From: Saturnia japonica
Lineage: Eukaryota; Arthropoda; Insecta; Lepidoptera; Saturniidae
Direction: 5' to 3'
Length of the DNA: 64,000 nt
Assembly: GCA_033032175.1 (NCBI GenBank)
Contig: CM065314.1
Coordinates: 2,356,001 to 2,420,000 of the forward strand
In this document: positions 1 to 13,700 of the stretch, in pieces
Layout: each line of letters opens with the position of its first letter
Position numbering within the stretch: the stretch's first letter is position 1
Notes under the pieces: generated by a model
What the model saw: the letters and a program-made list of their open reading frames with translations, nothing else
Databases searched by the model: none
What the model was told of the DNA's origin: nothing
Position numbers and translations under genes: made by a program

Positions 1-3000
1 GTTATATTTATCGAATGTGTCTGTAATTTGATGTAAAAGGGTGAAATATTATCCATATAATTTCTGTATCGTCATTAGCCATTTCGAAACCCCTATTATT
101 CAATCAGCACAAACGGGGACATCAGCGGAATAACAATATATAAACAAAAATCCCCGAACGGGGGAAAAAGATCGAACTCGACATTTAAATGGCAAATAAA
201 CCGAAAATATGGCGTCCGCTTAGGGTTATCATAAATAATCATTTCAACGCTTAATTAATGACTTTATAATGGTTAAGCGTGCCAGTTGCCACAAGCGGGG
301 TACACCTGGTGTGTGGTGGTCGCAATCCAGTTGGATACAATTGTCCTACCATCCGAAAATTTCCACCTACCATGATTTATTAAATTGGGAACTTCTTGAG
401 GTGCGCTGAGCAAGCGTGAAACGCTCGTTCGGGTGAACTTGGCTCGAGTCGACTAATTGTATTTCGTATTATTAACCTCACCTTGATGGAGTTTTCACTT
501 CTGTCGTGTAGTCTTAAGCATTACACCGCGATTTTAACGTGACAACGTCTTATAATTCGATGGAGACGGCTGCACGCACGAAAATACATGACTCATGCGG
601 CGTTACCTCGCTCTGAGGCGTTCCATTTAAGGCTATCAAACAAATAAAATTAAAATTTTCTTTTGAAAAATGATACCATTCCATCAATATTTTCTTATGA
701 CGTTGTCACGTTCAACTATCGTCAGTAAACCGACTTTACAGACAACCGATTTTTGTTTTTTATTGTGAACTTGAAATTGACATAATTTTGAACTGATAAC
801 CACGAATAGTAAATTTCAAGTACTTTTTCTTATCTTTGCTTAAAAAGTGGCAATACAAGGCTGAATTTATTTGGAAACCCATTCACAACAAAAGACGTCA
901 AAATGTTATAAGTTAAAAAGCCTTTCAAACTAAAAACTTATCGTACTATCATACTGGCAGGATACACTTAAGACAAAGTCGTTACGTTAATAATAATAAA
1001 GAATGTGACAACCCTACCTACACCCAAAGGTTTTTACAGCTTAATCACCCGCGCCGGTGAACGCACAAATAAACGTTCGGAAACGACAACATAAATCGTT
1101 TCGGAAACGAAAAATATGGCGGCTTCGAGCGTGCGGACAGCCCGCGAGTAAAGTGTCATATGAATAAAGAATGTACAGAGTGTCGACTGCATAAATACTC
1201 TCAATTATAACCTATCTCAATAATTTATAAATGTGTTTGCAAGGTACTCGTTTATAATAAAAAAATATAAATGTATGATAATCTATAAACATTTTAGTAA
1301 TCAGAGAAGAACTGGAAAAAAGTGGGAGTTAAACTTCATATTATGTGTAACACCATACATTAGAAGACTCTCAACTGACTTCGTCGAGACGTCGAGAAGA
1401 TGCTATTATCGTATGTCACGTGGCATAGCACAGAACATCATACGATCGCTCGTCGTGAGGCGGTTGCACGGCGGTCCGGTGGCGGTGTTCCTTTAAAGCG
1501 CAGGGAAATTAGTGATGGGGAGCAATCTGCTTCTAGTGTGGTATTGAGACATAGCTCTGTCTGAGTAGTCATTATGGGTCATATGTGTGGTCATTATATA
1601 AAGTCTAAAGCAACAAACTATTTATTTAATATTTATGTTTAATTTATCGACCAAGCCAAGATCATTATTCCATGGTCTTTACATAATTATGTTAATTTAT
1701 AGATCTTTGTATTGTTGTATAAAATATTAAATAACAATTTAAGCAATATAGTCGGTGCTCATGTTGTAAAGAGGAATTACCTTCAGACATGTATGTACTG
1801 TATTGTGTATGTACGTACGTATATACAATGTATTGTGTTTGGGTCGAATTATTGTTGAATCCTTTATTGCCAATCACAAGGATAAGAGGTCTCACTACCA
1901 ATAGATGCACGCAAAACAATTTGAACGCGCTGCAGCCAACATCACCTCAATCAAGGACTGCGATACATCTATCGCTTTGTGGTAAATTGGTAGCAGTAGT
2001 ACGAAATCGAGTAGGTTCCATACTTTACTCTGCAGACTGAGGTTCTAATTAATGGAACTTTCTTTAAACCCTAAAATATATTCAAAACAATAAGTGCATG
2101 TTATTCGCCGCGCAACTGGTTTTTATGAACTACATTGTGTTGGTGACGTGCAGAAATAAACTTTAACGACCGATACATTTATGTGTATTGTGTGGATAAC
2201 GCTGCGCCGGATTTCATAACTCGGACTTCATAGTCTGGAACCTTAGACCAACACCAGGTTAGTGAGATTGTTCTGTCTTTAATATTGGTGAGAGAGGATA
2301 GTGTAAGCCTAAGCTACCGGTTGTTTGCTGCCTACCCCGTATACCATTGTGTCGCCGTTATATAGGCAAAAGCCTAATTTAGTAACATTTCCTAATAGCT
2401 GCTACATATTGTAATAAAGAAGTTAATACCTACTATGGTAAGACATGTTATGTTCCTGGTCACGGCACCAAATATAATTTTCTTATTTTACTATAAATAT
2501 AAGACTGTATACTTAACCAAGAACATAAGAATATCATTACGTCTTGTCAAGACGTTGTCCTTCTTATATAAATATCTTTCACTATTACTGGTGACCAAAC
2601 AAGATAGGACATGATGTGTTACCTATCTAATTATTTCATGATCGCTTAACAATTAGTGCAACATTTTAATGCATATTAGATCCGCACTCTTTAAGAACAG
2701 TCGTTTTACAATATGTAATATACTAAGTGGAATGATTGATAATATTACATAATTACGTAATATGTAATTAAGAAGAATAATACTATTTAATATGATTAAA
2801 AATAATAAAATATCACTAACATTCACGTAATGATGAACTCTAATAAACTTAACAATCCATTTTGCTCCCCATCTATTTCAAATACCGCGACCCTCGGGAT
2901 TTATATGAAAATCTATTCTTAAAGAGGAAATTCTAAAAAGTATTTAAAACAGTTACAGTATTTATTCATCATAAATCAAACAAAATGCATTTATAACGTG

Positions 3001-3189
3001 GCATATTGTTAAAACAAAGGAGATAACAGTCTGTAAGTATTTTACTCATGTGGTGTGATTAAATTCATATTCCGTCATATGACACTATGGCCTTCCAAAA
3101 TGGACAAAACTTATCTATATTTATTTGAAATGCAAAACAAATAAATAATAACCACGTACTTACTAGTTACAAATAATGTTTTTAAAAAC
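1..3189. other. upstream flank with no recognisable gene
   Basis: AT-rich DNA without a credible coding exon. A GC-richer patch at about 1040-1160 carries repeated CGTTTCGGAAACG-like palindromes followed by a short ATGGCGGCTTCG stretch that soon meets a stop. It could be the promoter end of an unseen gene, but nothing supports that. The ORFs around 1233-2040 have no recognisable domain. Confidence 0.5.
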
Positions 3190-3440
3190 TACCAAAGCGG
3201 AGTTTTTAGCAGGATCTCAAAAAGTTATACAGTGGTTAAATTAATATAGTTGGTCCCTATATTGTGTAATACGGGTGGAATTTTACATAATAAAGAAGGT
3301 TTATTGTGCACAAGTGGATGGGAAAAAATAACATGGACTATGAATTCTTAGATGCCACAAAAACTCCCATAAAAGTTATAACAAGAGAACCACCATCTTG
3401 TTAGAATCATAGAATTATGAACTCGGCGTGTTAGAGTAGA
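3190..3440 (+). repeat. R5 interspersed repeat, diverged copy
   Basis: Starts near GCGGAGTTTTTAGCAGGATC and carries the family's later blocks (CCCTATATTGTGTAATACGG, the GTGG...TTTTACATAATA segment, and ACCATCTTGTTAGAA). It aligns by eye with copies at 5570-5850, 10400-10500, 28625-28690 and, inverted, 56735-57035. Confidence 0.5.
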
Positions 3441-3959
3441 CTTTATTACTCTATGGTTAGAATACTGAAATCATCATATGACAGGACACTCTATATTCAC
3501 TCGATAATGACAGAAATGGTCTTCAATAAAGAAGACCAGTTACCAATTTAGATCGAAGAAAAAGAACTACAAAAGTATAGTATTGTCTCTAGTAATTCAG
3601 AAAATACCTATTCAATAATTTTATTACTACATTTTATAGGGGTTACGTTTAAATAGCTTTCTTGAAAACGAAACTGCTCGCGAAGTAACCGACCGACATG
3701 CGACAAACAATTCCCAAAGCAATCCCACGTAAGAAATACACAATCTTACAGTTTTATTGCAACTATAATTTACTGTTGAGAGGATATTTTTCGTGTACTC
3801 CCTTTGTCATACATTCTAGTACTTTTTTCAGCTTATGTATTATCTATACTGCGTTTTTTAATCCCACGTAGTAAATTGACAAAAGACTAATGTCAAACTT
3901 GAAAATAATGATGCGATATTATTTGTTTTGTGTTGTGTAGAGCGAGAGGTGTAGTCGAT

Positions 3960-4600
3960 AAATATAATGTACTTGCTGTGGCCTACAGTTTCACCGGTAT
4001 TAATTTTATCCTACAAACACCGCACCCCAAACGCACCCGTATAGTCTATGATAATTGTTATTCCTGTAAATACAGATTATTTTAATTTTCCATTATTTCC
4101 TAAACTATGTGTCCGAATAGCTAACAATAAAGAGCAAAATTTATCTTCATAAAGTTATCTTTATGATGAAGTAACTTTTGTCCGTAGGGATTAATATGCA
4201 ATGTCTAAAAATAATGCTTTTAAATCACTTTTTAATTTTCAACAAATCTTTGTGACTTATGTATAAGATACTATGTCTTAAAAATGACTGCTATATTATA
4301 TTAATATTTATGCCTATGCATAAATGCTATCGCTGACTTTGTTTAGATATACTAAGGTTTAAAATTATTGTAGAACATTGTATTTCCGTATCATTAACGA
4401 TTACGCCAGCGCACGAGGATAAAGCAGTTCGGGAGGACCTCGACTTCTGACTTACGTAACAAAAATTAATATTAAAGGCTATCTGAGAGTTGTAGCCTAA
4501 TCTTATATAGCTTATACTACATATTATTCCTCGAGAGTCTGGCTATCATATTGTCCAAAACGATTTTTTTTTATATATTTGTATAGATATAGATGACTAG
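3960..4600 (+). repeat. R3 interspersed repeat
   Basis: Carries the segments CGCACCCGTATAGTCTATGA, ATTTCCGTATCATTAACGAT and CTCGAGAGTCTGGCTATCAT. These recur at 52768-53372 (same strand) and, inverted, at 42960-43235 and 50638-51212. The 3' tail found in the other copies (CTTTATTATATTAGTATAGA) is not clear here, so this copy is degraded. Confidence 0.55.
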
Positions 4601-5084
4601 CTCTAATTAACACCAAAATACTAATTTAATTGTATAACGGAAAGATTTTTGTTTATGTTAAAAATTAAATTAAAATCAAATTCAATTAGTACTGATTTTT
4701 AAAATAAAAGTTAATTTGTGAAAAGGTTGATAATTATTATTTAATTAACCGTCGACCAAAGGGCACTGAAATACAATCTCACTCTACCTTGATTATGGCT
4801 AGGGCTGGCGCGGCGGTACTGTCGGTTGACAATCGGTTTATCCAACAAGACAGTTATTAATTAAATGGTTTGCATTCTACAATATGCAAAATATTTGCAC
4901 GGATTAACAAGTACTGTTCTATTGTTACTTGCAATCGAATGAGTAGTTAGCTAACTTAAGGAAAAAAATACACAAGAGGAAAAAAAACAAAGGGTACAAA
5001 ATTAGATTAACGGAAATGGAAGTTATGGAGAAAATTGATGTTTGTTTTGCAGTAATGTGAAAAGAAGGTAGATAATTATTGGCA

Positions 5085-5312
5085 AAACAGAAAACCGACT
5101 TCAATGGTTTTGAAGAGTTTCCTGGTGTATCTTCGAAGTTGAAGGTCCAATGCCAATGAAATTATAATGGACCACATTTGAGTCATCCCCTTTTCCAATT
5201 TCCAACGAAACAATAATCATCCAAATCGGTTCATAAACAAAGAATATATGGCTGAACATCCACAAACAAAACATTCGAATTGATAATCTCCGACTTTTTT
5301 TTAAGTCAGCTA
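5085..5312 (+). repeat. R4 interspersed repeat
   Basis: Begins AAAACCGACTTCAATGGTTT and continues through a block reading GAAGTTGAAGGTCCAATGCC and AATCGGTTCATAAACAAAGA. Other copies lie at 6765-6960 (+) and, inverted, at 10650-10775, 46648-46860 and 53487-53690. Confidence 0.6.
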
Positions 5313-5569
5313 AAAACGTTTTAAGATTGCTTGCGGCGCGGGACGGGGCGGCTTACCCGTAGCTAGGGTTGCCAATCCTACTAACCATATAATATAGTAT
5401 CCAATTATATTAGGTGTCCGAGAACTATATTTCTAAAAAAACTATTTAGTTTGAGAAACTACTGCCTATATTTTTATTAGATAGAAAAATTATACAAATT
5501 TATTTATTCCAAATTGTTTAAGCGTAAAACGAAACGCAAGCCGCAGCCTTTAGCTCTTTCTGAATGAGA

Positions 5570-5850
5570 CTTGTGTGTCGGGAGTTTTTGACGGGATCTT
5601 GAAGTGACATGTTGTGGTTTTTATCTTCAATTCACTAACTTGGTTATTTTGACCCTATATTATGTAATATTGGTGGCATTTTACGTGATATAGTTTGGTT
5701 ATTGTGCCTAAATGAAGTGGATTAAAAATATAAAGTGAAAAACATGCATATGAGATGTCATAAAAACTCCCTAGATAGTTCCGATATGCGAGGCACCATC
5801 TTGTCAAAAACTAAATTCTATGACATGTTTTTGTCACACTTCACATTGGA
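5570..5850 (+). repeat. R5 interspersed repeat
   Basis: Head GGAGTTTTTGACGGGATCTT, then AGTGACATGTTGTGGTTTTT, CCCTATATTATGTAATATTG and GCACCATCTTGTCAAA. It is one of the better-preserved copies of the family and lies in the upstream flank of P450 copy 1. Confidence 0.6.
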
Positions 5851-6162
5851 AAGATTGCCTACATAAGCAGAAAGCCAAAATAAAATAAAAATTATCTGTC
5901 TATTAAGCTGTAAAAATATTCATTGAAAAAAATAATTTTTTGAAACCTGCTAATTTTTTTCAAGTGATATATTCGAAAGTATCATAAATTGAATATAAAA
6001 AAGTTGGTAACCATAATCGTAGCTGTCGCGTGCATTCACACGTACCTTTTGGTATGCGGTTCGGAGCTCCCCACCGGACGCGGCACCGCCCTGCTGCCGC
6101 AGATTGCACGTCAGAAATTGAAATGTTTTCCAATTTACTTGCATATCATTTTATATAGACAC

Positions 6163-6668
6163 ACTAGCTGCGCCCGTGGCTTCGCTCACGTGGACTACAG
6201 AATGCCCGTGCGAATCTTGCTCCCCCGCTCCCGGCTATTTGATAGACAAAAATGCTTATTGTAGGTGTTTCTTAGAAGATAGATATATACTCTCCCGGAC
6301 TTTGTTTAAGTCTTTTAAATGCCTATAATTATGTAGTACATTAATTTGCTATAGTTCTTATAGTTTACTCAGCATAAGCCATTTAAGCGCCCTGATTATT
6401 CACCATGACCAGTTTTTTTTATATTTGTGTGGAAACCTAATTCTTTTTCTAAAATAAAAGTAGCCTAAGTTACTCCCCATATCATCAGCTATATATCAGT
6501 GATAGTCCCGTCAAAATCAATCCAACCATTTCGGAGATTACCCGGAACAAACAGACAGACAGACAAGAATTTTAAAAATGGGCTTTTTGTTATAGGTATC
6601 GTATATACTTTCATAAACAATTATTTTGACATTACAAACAGACACTTCAAATTTATTATTTTTTTATT
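6163..6668 (+). repeat. R1 interspersed repeat (CTAGCTGTGCCCG family)
   Basis: Head ACTAGCTGCGCCCGTGGCTT, middle block TAAGCCATTTAAGCGCCC, then TCGGAGATTACCCGGAACAA with a run of CAGA, and the tail GACACTTCAAATTTATTATT. The same order is seen at 23953-24440, 29869-30584, 55709-56231, 60666-61100 and elsewhere. No coding capacity is visible. The transposon class is not settled by the sequence. Confidence 0.7.
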
Positions 6669-6764
6669 AGCGCCTGTGAAGAAAAAATTGCACGATGTGA
6701 AAAGTCTCATTAGCTAATTTTTATTTACTTGCGAAATGCACACGATATTTAACAAGACAATTTT

Positions 6765-6960
6765 TGACAAAAAAGAAAACCTACTTCAATTATTTTGAAG
6801 GGTTCCCTGGTGTAGCTCCAAATTCGAAGGTCCAGTGCCAAAAAAATTAAAATGAAACCGCCCTTGAGGTATGCACATTCCAACAAAAAAATAATCATTT
6901 AAATCGTTTCATGAACATCCATCAAAATATAAACATTCAAATTGAGAAACTCCTCCTTTT
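6765..6960 (+). repeat. R4 interspersed repeat
   Basis: Reads AAAACCTACTTCAATTATTT, then GAAGGTCCAGTGCC and AATCGTTTCATGAACATCCA. It is diverged from the copy at 5085-5312 and sits just downstream of an R1 element. Confidence 0.5.
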
Positions 6961-7211
6961 TGAAGTTCTAAATCAAATGTTTATATATTATTCGGGAATT
7001 ATTTAATATTATTATCAATGTTTTATATTATAGTTGTGTCAATTTACCAGTAAAATATGTTAAACTCCATAAAGTAGAATGAAAAGTAAGTAGACAGACT
7101 TTTAAAGAAAGTCTATTTTCACAATTAACCAATAAAGATAAACTTTTATTATGAGATTCGAGTTATGTAAATATTGCTATACATCGAGTAGCGTGCGTGC
7201 GTGACCTAGAC

Positions 7212-7217
7212 TATAAA
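7212..7217 (+). promoter_or_regulatory. candidate TATA box upstream of P450 copy 1
   Basis: TATAAA lies about 315 nt upstream of the ATG at 7531 in an otherwise gene-free stretch. Nothing else marks a start site, so the assignment is weak. Confidence 0.2.
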
Positions 7218-7530
7218 ACTCTGCCACCTTTACGTAATAATACAAAACACATCGTCCATTCAAACTTTCTCTAAGCCAACACAGTTTCTAAAACGACTAT
7301 GTGTACATTTATTCAATAGTTTGTTAACTAAAAACGCGAGAGCACGCACCGCGAATAATGTGTTCCATTTACGAATGCTTAAAACTTTTTAAAATCCGAC
7401 CATAGAGTCCGGTGTCGTAACAACATATTTTTTTTTTATTTAAGCACTTTTGCAATCGAAGGTTAACAACCTCATTTAAAAGCCGACCGTATTTTTTTAT
7501 TATTATAAATAAGTGTCAAAGTGAGGGAGA

Positions 7531-7724
7531 ATGTGGTGGTTTGTGGTTTTGTTTGTGATCTGGTTTTTTTATTACTCGAAGAGACGTTTAAGTTATTTCT
7601 CGTCGAAGGGAGTGAAGACGCTGCCGCCGGTACCGTTTTTGGGGAATCTGACAGCTGTCACTTTCGGAAGGGAGAATTTCGTGGAGGCAATCGCGGCAGG
7701 ATACGACGCGTTTACAGATCAAAG
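7531..7724 (+). CDS. P450 copy 1, exon 1
   Basis: Starts at ATG in the context GGGAGAATGTGGTGG and encodes the membrane anchor, a basic stop-transfer stretch (SKRR) and the hinge GVKTLPPVPFLGN. The donor is AAAG|GTACAA, leaving two bases of an Arg codon (phase 2). An overlapping frame starting at 7521 is a shadow. Confidence 0.92.
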
Positions 7725-10700
7725 GTACAAAGTATTATCTATAATGTGTATACAAAAATCTTGTTGCGTCTGTTAGTAATCGTGTAACTTCCGAACGACT
7801 TGACCGATTAAGCTCATATTCACATAGTATATTTGTTTTGTCGAGAATGTCAACATGAAGGTTCATAGCTATATTAGGATCCGATAGGTGGCGCTTTGCG
7901 GCCGTTTTCAATGACCTATCTATCCGTTGATTCAGTTACTAAAGATTGAGAAACATATCTGCTCTTTGCCTATTTTTCAATAACCAATCAGTGGATAGTT
8001 TTTCGTATCTACATTATATATATATATTACTACATGAATGAAACTGATCATGAATATGCCATTAAATTTTTTTTTGTGTGTCTGTTTGTATGCACGAATT
8101 TAAATCAAAAACGGCATGAACGGTCCCTATGAAATTTTGAACACGGTACACCATATATCATTCGTCAATTGATAGGGTATAAGAATTTTTAATATTACTT
8201 TCAGAAATCATTTAAAAAATCCACCATCTTTTTTTTGTAATTCTTGACTGATTTTGATAAAATTTTGAACCCGGGAAGTATAAATCATTCTTAAATGATG
8301 GGCTATCAAAATTTTCAATAATACTTTAAGGAATCAAAAAAAAGAAAACCCTAAAAAATTTTTTTTACTTTTAACCGATTTTGAGGAAATTGCGTACACG
8401 GGATGTGTAAGTAATTGCATAATTGATGAGCAGTAACAATTATCAATATTACTTTTAGAAAATGTAAGAAAAGAAGTAAGAATAGAAAATTAAATTTTCT
8501 TCAATTATCCACAGACTCTGATCGAATTTTGTAAACGGAAAGCATACATCATAACATAATTGAGAGGTTATAAGAATCGTTAATAATACATTAGAAATAG
8601 TAGAATAAACTAGCAATTTTCAACTGATTTTTATAATAATTGTACACGGGAAATACATGCCATTCCTCAATTGATACGGCATATGAATTGTCAAAAATAT
8701 GAGCAAAAATAAAATTAGGGGATGTAAATAATAAGTGCCCACCGCTAGTAAATTTACCAAAATGATTCATATTAACAATCTTTATGTTAGTTTAGTGCCA
8801 AAAAAGAAAGGGCTTGCTTGATAGGTGAAGCTTCAAGAAAAGGCAGAACAACGTTGCCAACAACGCTGGGCGAGTTTGCATAATAAAAATTTCAAGAACA
8901 TCCGTTACTTTATTTGTTTGTCTTTTACTTTATCTCTGTTGACAGATCATTAGTGAAAGTCCACTTGATTCTTTGGTATTATTTATGCGTTCTTAATGCA
9001 ATTGTTTCTATTTTGACTTTTGATTGGATCTAAAATTCCAAATTTAAAGTTTTTTTTAAATTGAATTATAGTGTTTTCAGTGTTCGAAAAGTAACATTGA
9101 ACGCTATACTAAAATAACTAATAAGTTACATACCTAATAATTTTGGGATTTTTATTTTACAAACTTTATAAAAAAAAAAATTTGATTATTAAAGTAACAC
9201 ATAGCCTTAACATAGACATGTTTGAATATAATTTACACAAATAGGCCAACCGTACCATAAATTGAAATAAATCTCTAGGTACATCTTTTTTTCAAAACAC
9301 ATGCGTAGTGACTAGCCCCTAAGTTATATATCTATACTCTCTTAGTTATATGAACATTTAGACTTAATTACAAATCAATTACATTTTATATATAACCGCG
9401 TCATACGCCAACATCAGTGCACTAAAAAAAGCGTAATTAATTAATATCATACAAACTATAACTTTTGTTTTCAGTTATACAATACGCATAAAAAGGAAAG
9501 AATATGATAGACATTATTTGGTATTTTTGTTGCTAGAATAAAATATCAGTGTTGTATTTAATCGTGACAATGGATAATACGTGAATAAGAGAATGTCAGG
9601 CAATCACCTGACTTAATTATTGCCAAAATAGAGCGCGGTTAACGCATCTACACATATAAAAATATCTTAATTTGCTATACTTATTTTTACCAGGCGAGAG
9701 CAACATTTCATTAAGGCAACACTTAGATTCTAATTTAAGTATGTTTTATATTTTAAATTTTAGTGAAGTGTATTCCTTGTCGGTAGCTTGATGAAATAAA
9801 TAATTATTGAATATATATATAATATCGAAATTAATACAGTACATTAAAAGAGAACGCATACGTTTCCGTTATACAGTCACGGTCCATAAACAGAATTATA
9901 CACTCGAAACAAGATCGACGAACCTTCTTATACTTTGACTAGCTACGTCATGCGGTTTTACCATAATTCAATTTATTATTTTTCTTCATTTGTTCAATTT
10001 ATTTATTACTTGCTTACAGTTTGACAGATTGATTGACGTTCACGCATACCGCTCTATTCCTAAGTTTCGTAGAGTGAAGTTATTTACCTTATAAACTGAC
10101 TCAATAAATCTGTATTCTCGTTTATATAAATGTGTGTTTGCATGTATGTTCCTTATGGAATCCAAAATGGCTGGGACGATTTTGATGAAAATTTCAGACA
10201 ATTTTCTTAATAGCCCAACAGGACACTGTAAAGTTTAGTCCCGATCGGGTAAAAAAAATTTGAGCCTCAGCAACGGGTGACTGTTAGGCTATTAAACAAA
10301 AAAAAACATTTTCAGGTCTGACTGGTGATTTCAGAGATTAGCGCGTTCAAACAAACAAACAAAAAACTCTTTGGGCTTTAAATAATTTTAATAATAAGTC
10401 TGAACGTTGGAGTTTTTGGCGGGATCTTGAAGTGACATGTGGTTTTTATTTGAAATTTATTAACTTTGACCCTTTATTATTTAATATTAGGTAGCGTAGG
10501 TATTAGGTTGCGTGATACGGTTTCCTTTTATATTCTTTAGCAAACATCAAAAAAGACGGATGCTACTCGACTCGAATGACATATTATACATTTGTTTTAT
10601 TTATCCGTAACTTCTTTGTTTTAATTACCGATTTATATGATTCTTTTTTTGTTTAATAGTGGATACCTCAAGCGTGGTCCCATTTTAATTCCATTGAAAT

Positions 10701-13700
10701 TGGACCTTCGTAGATACACTAGAACTCTTGCAAATCATTGAAGTTGATTTTCTTTTTTGTTAAAAATTGACTTGTAAATTTTAGCTTTCCGCACTCCTTC
10801 TCCCTAAAATGTTTAACTGTGCCAAATCTCAGAGTCCTCGGTGCGCGAAATCATTATATTAATACGTGAAGCAAAAGCTTTCTACCTCTTTTTAAGCATA
10901 TTGCGTGCACGAAAGACTGAGATTTGGCATGGTTAAAGTTTATATGGAGAAGAAATGTAGAAAGCTAAAATTTATCTATAATATCTGTAACTAGTATAGT
11001 AAATTAAATTAATTAATACTGCGAATCCAAACGCGACCAGTGCCATTGAACTTAGACCCCCCAAAATATTGACATTATCACTCAACGAAAAGTGACAGCA
11101 AGTGATGTAGATAATACAACCCTCCTACCACAAGGAACTCTGGAAACTCACCGCAGGAACACAACACAAGGTTATTTCACTACCATCTACTGTAGGGTGG
11201 AGATATTCAACCACTCGGATTGCCCGAAGTAGAGAAAAATCTACATAGAAGTTTCTTTGTACTTCTGTTTAATATAATTTTATCTTAAATTTAATATAGC
11301 TCATTCCATAATCCGCTAAATGACTTTTAAATTGTATAATCAATATCACCATCAATGTTCATTTCTCGGCACCGTAAAAATACATTGGTTGAAGATTTTC
11401 CTTTACAAGACCCTTGGCAGTAGCGACAACCTAATGATGTTGGAGTCATGTTCAATAATGCCACCCAGCCAAATTGAATTCTAGGTTATTGATTTTTAGT
11501 TACACTTTATTTTTACCTACCTTTATGATCTGGCCTAGATAGATAGATGTATACAATAACAAAGCTAACAATGTTGTTCCGGCCACCGGCTAAACCTACC
11601 GATGTCCGGATGGGTAAAATATTCCCAGATCAGACGCCTGGGGTTTTGAGTGCACTGTTTATGCGTGGTTGCGGATTCACCTACCCCAGCAAGAATGTAG
11701 CAGTAAAGCCCACTCACCTGGAGGTTTTCAGCGCTGCACCGAGTCGGTAGTCACGTAGCTGGCCGGCGACTCTTTTCCACTCGAAACTCACACCCGAAAA
11801 CGTTTGTCCTGACGCTTCTCTAGTATATAGTTTTTTACACCTTGTTTTATCACGCAATTAACCTTAATAATAATTAAAGGCAGTTTTTTCTTATAACACC
11901 ACAAACAAATATGGCGGCAGCGGTAACTCGACTGCACGACGACTCATAGTGTTCAAACCGCGGTGCGCGTCGCCGGGGTTCTCACGCGCACGCATACCGA
12001 CGACTGGATGCGAGTCATTTGAGCGAGCTCATAGCCAACCCCTACCAGGATAGGAAACCCTGACAACCACGCATTATTTGGCCCAAACATAGCCCCCGGC
12101 TTGAAAGGGATTCCTTTCAATAGAGTATAAAAATAAAGTACCAATGACACATGAGCTAGAAAAGCCTATCATGTCATAAATTCTCATAACATGAGGAAGT
12201 TTAGAAGTTAAAATTAATAAAATAATGTAATAATAACTAAATAAAGAAATGGGAATAAAATTATAAATTAATCTACCTAAACTACATAAATAAGTATCTG
12301 TTTTCAATCCAGCATACATCTTAACTTATTGAGACGGCAGTGGACATAAACGAACCACTGCACGCTTAAGCATTCCTCCCTTAGTCTTAACAAGAACGAC
12401 TCGTGTTCGACGATCAGATCCAGGATATGTTTCCTGGATAATGCCCAATGGCCAATGTAATGGAGCGGTATTATTTTTCATGATCAAAACCACGGTGCCT
12501 TTCTTTATTGGGTTACTGTCTGTCAACCATTTTTGCCGAGCTTGTAGAGTATTTAGATACTCCTCACTCCATCTACTCCAGTAAGACTGTACGAGCTTGT
12601 CAATTAATAAGAACCGCGAACGTAGCTTATCAATATTGTCCGTAATTGGTACGGATGGAAGCGAACCCAACGGTACGGTGTGTAAAAAGTGCGCCGGGGT
12701 CAATGCTACAGGTTCCGACGGGTCAGAACTTAACGCCTGTCCTAATGGCCTAGAATTTAATACGGCTTCAATCTGAATCAGTACGGTTAAAAGCTCCTCA
12801 TAAGTGAGTATCTGAACTCCAATCACACGAAACAAATGAGTCTTAAACGATTTTACTGTGGCTTCCCATCCACCACCAAAATGCGGGGCATTAGGCGGAA
12901 TCATTTGCCATTGAATTCTTTGAATAGACAACTCAGTATCCCATTGTTTAGTATGTGATTGAGTTCGCAAAAAGGTATAAATCTCATTCAAATATGCCCG
13001 AGCACCAACGAAATTCGTACCGTTATCAGAAAACAGTTTATCTACAGGTCCACGTCGACCTAGAAACCTCTTTAACGCGTTAAGAAAAGCCTCCGTGCTC
13101 AAATCTGGGACTAATTCTACATGTACGGCCCTAGTAGTTAGACATACAAAAACACAGATGTAAGCTTTTTGGCTTCTAACACCTCGTTTACGGGTTAAAG
13201 TAATATTTATGGGACCGCAATAATCAAGTCCGGTGTGAGAAAACGGTTTTGAAACTTGCAACCTACACGCAGGCAGATCAGCCATCACCGGAGGAGTGCA
13301 ATTTCTAGGGCGAGCCCTAAAGCAAATATTACATAAATGAACACGAGATCGAACGATATTTCGCCCCGCTAAAATCCAAAAACGGTGTCTTAAAATGGAC
13401 AAAAGCAGATGCGGACCAGCATGACAGTGTTTGCGGTGAGTATAATCAATAATAAGGTTAACTACGTGATCTTTCCGCGGCAATACAATCGGATGCTTAT
13501 GATCAAAAGTAAGGTCTGCATTTTCTAACCTACCCCCTACCCGCAAAACTCCATCTACCAGAAACGGTCTCAATTTCTGAAGGGACTTGGAATACAATTT
13601 ACCAGCCCGAATAGCACTTATCGTGTCAGCAAAATGTACAGTTTGCAGTACACTAATGACCGCTACTTCAGCTTGATCCAAGTCTTCTGTATTAGGAATA

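Noticed and set aside
1233..2040. Three ORFs of 75-91 codons in the upstream flank
   Set aside because: No recognisable motif, AT-driven codons, and overlapping frames on both strands.
8090..8705. Possible CRISPR-like or satellite array
   Set aside because: Only about five diverged units of unequal length without regular spacers, in a eukaryotic intron. Treated as a degenerate tandem repeat.
12074..12319. Hydrophobic 81-codon minus-strand ORF after Gag-Pol, possible envelope gene
   Set aside because: It lies across the 3' spacer and LTR, is far too short, and shows no cleavage site, cysteine pattern or fusion peptide. Bel/Pao elements often lack env.
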